Positions 20,854 to 22,205 of a stretch of DNA of 22,205 bases are shown in pieces; position 1 is the stretch's first letter, and every line of letters begins with the position of its first letter. The notes beneath the pieces were generated by a model, which worked only from the letters and a program-made list of their open reading frames with translations, was not told the origin of the DNA and searched no databases. Made by a program: the position numbers and the translations under genes. Origin of the DNA: Smittium mucronatum (lineage: Eukaryota; Kickxellomycota; Harpellomycetes; Harpellales; Legeriomycetaceae); the NCBI GenBank assembly GCA_001953115.1, contig LSSL01001326.1:16797-39001 (forward strand), written 5' to 3'.

Positions 20854-21132
20854 TTGCATAGGAATTCTCTTACTTACGAGACCTTATTAAGAGCACTCAT
20901 AAAACCCCTTGTAGCTTATAATGTTTTGTGGAAATTTAAACTCCATATTCTAGCTCCTCGCTTTAATCCGAGAAAAAAAATCCTTAGGGGGTTTTATTTA
21001 ATTAAAAATACTACTTGCGTTCTGTGCTTAGCAATACCTTCTAGTCTTTTGCAACTAGCCTATAAAACAAAAGAAAGCATGTCGGTATTATGTAAAATTC
21101 AAAACTTCACATACTCATTAAATCCACAATGA
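20854..21132 (+). other. 92-codon open frame without ATG, unknown
   Basis: Open from a TTG at 20854 to TGA at 21130. Just before it is ATTTTTTTTTGCATAG, which has the form of an intron acceptor ending at 20861, so this might be an internal or terminal exon. The composition is more balanced (Leu, Ala, Pro, Arg, Cys) than that of chance frames nearby. No domain is recognised, and no convincing upstream exon was found. Confidence 0.25.
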
Positions 21133-22205
21133 AATCTAACAAACTTGAATCATACAAGATTTGCCATTTACCCAGAACCACCCCCTTTATTTTTCCTGTT
21201 TAGTTGGATAAATTGACGACTTTATTTATTTTCTGCTTAATTTTATGTAAATCATCTCATCCTCCATCTATCCCAAAAGAACAAAATCTTAGTTTAGATG
21301 AAAAAAAGTAATCATCATACATTGCGTAATTTCCTATTGTTATTATTTATGTTTTGTCCATGCGCTTCCTGATACTTTTCCTTTCGCTCATTAATTTACC
21401 ATATCAAATTTCTCATGGTTAACAAGACTTTCATATAAAAGTGTTGGATGAATTATTGTCGAGTGGTTTCAAGATTACACATCTCCCTTCTCTAATAATA
21501 ATATAAAGTCATTTTTCAGGGATATAAACACTCATTCAAAATTTAATCACTATTCACTATTAATAAGAGCTCACCCCCATACCTAAAAAAAATTAAATTA
21601 AACATTTTCATCCTTGTAATGGTACTCTGTACACTGCTCATAATAAATGGCACATTATCTTTCTCCTCATACTCATAATAAATATTTTAGCATATAAATT
21701 TGTATTATAAATTGCATCGATTCTAATATTTTAATTAATTGTCACGGTTTACGTCTTCCATATATTTTCAGCTTTGAAAATACCAAAAAAGGAGAATGTA
21801 AGTCAGTGTCGTTTGGTAAAACAGAAAAACATGGGCATATCTGTCTGTATTATACTAAATAAAAGGGCATATCAGGATTCCACGAGATAAAATTTAATTA
21901 TCAATATCTGATTTTAAGCTTTGACCTAACTACAAAACAAGATGTTTTTTATTTTGCGGACCAAATGCACTCTAGCTCAACTCGTCCATTTTAATCTTAT
22001 ATAATGTCAAATTAGCATGCATTGGTCAAGTTTAGTTGGTGTTATAAGAGATTGCATATATTTAAAAAAGGAGGGGCAGTAATAAAATCCTTACTCTTAC
22101 TTGCTGTTGGATTTATGAAAATTTATTAAATATCTTAAGTAGTGAATGAATATCCAAAATAAAAGATCTAAATTTAGAATTTGATTTCTATTCTTCGTCG
22201 GATGC
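21133..22205. other. Gene-free right end
   Basis: No open frame or RNA gene that I can support on either strand. The DNA is AT-rich of mixed complexity without obvious tandem repeats. Confidence 0.5.

Noticed and set aside
1..22205. CRISPR array, bacterial operons, riboswitches, prophage
   Set aside because: No evenly spaced identical repeats with unique spacers, no ribosome-binding-site-led genes and no such gene families; the window is eukaryotic in character. The 44-bp array has no unique spacers between fixed repeats.

Overview
The window is eukaryotic and very AT-rich. It has no bacterial-type gene packing, almost no open frames above 100 codons and many homopolymer and microsatellite tracts. 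The only confident protein-coding gene is a small basic helix-loop-helix (bHLH) transcription factor on the minus strand (about 18.84-19.48 kb). Its class-B basic region, short length and Ser-rich tail, together with an AT-rich, gene-poor, repeat-rich setting, suggest a fungus, probably an early-diverging lineage. That placement is inference and weak; no rRNA, tRNA or multi-exon marker gene is present to fix it.

Layout. (1) About 1-8,750: extremely AT-rich DNA (hand counts of single 60-base lines gave roughly 8-18% G+C), with no gene I can support. It carries simple repeats ((CTTT)n, (TA)n, (ATA)n), a degenerate 16-bp tandem repeat and one odd C-rich heptamer array. (2) About 8,750-12,570: base composition steps up (sample lines about 30% G+C) but no intact gene is visible; it may hold decayed upstream parts of the element that follows. 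(3) About 12,570-14,870 (+): a heavily decayed Ty3/gypsy-type retrotransposon pol, recognisable from a colinear series of reverse transcriptase, RNase H, integrase and post-integrase anchor motifs at near-normal spacing but full of stops and frameshifts. (4) 14,884-15,470: a perfect 17-bp inverted repeat brackets a 22/44-bp tandem array whose units carry a near-palindromic core. (5) 15.5-17.8 kb: gene-free, with putative TTAA-type (piggyBac-like) transposon termini and one candidate MITE. (6) 17.8-18.8 kb: short open frames with non-AT-like amino-acid content, a strong hairpin and a G-run cluster just downstream of the bHLH gene. (7) 18.84-19.48 kb: the bHLH gene, with two competing start models (unspliced ATG, or a six-codon first exon plus a 139-nt intron). 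(8) 19.5-22.2 kb: upstream intergenic DNA with small regulatory-looking palindromes and two coding-like stretches (20.5-21.1 kb) that I do not recognise with confidence.

There is no operon or pathway logic. The picture is one regulatory gene in a sea of decayed mobile elements next to an AT-rich block. The most informative observations are the hidden retrotransposon pol, the bracketed 44-bp array, and the alternative spliced start of the bHLH gene.
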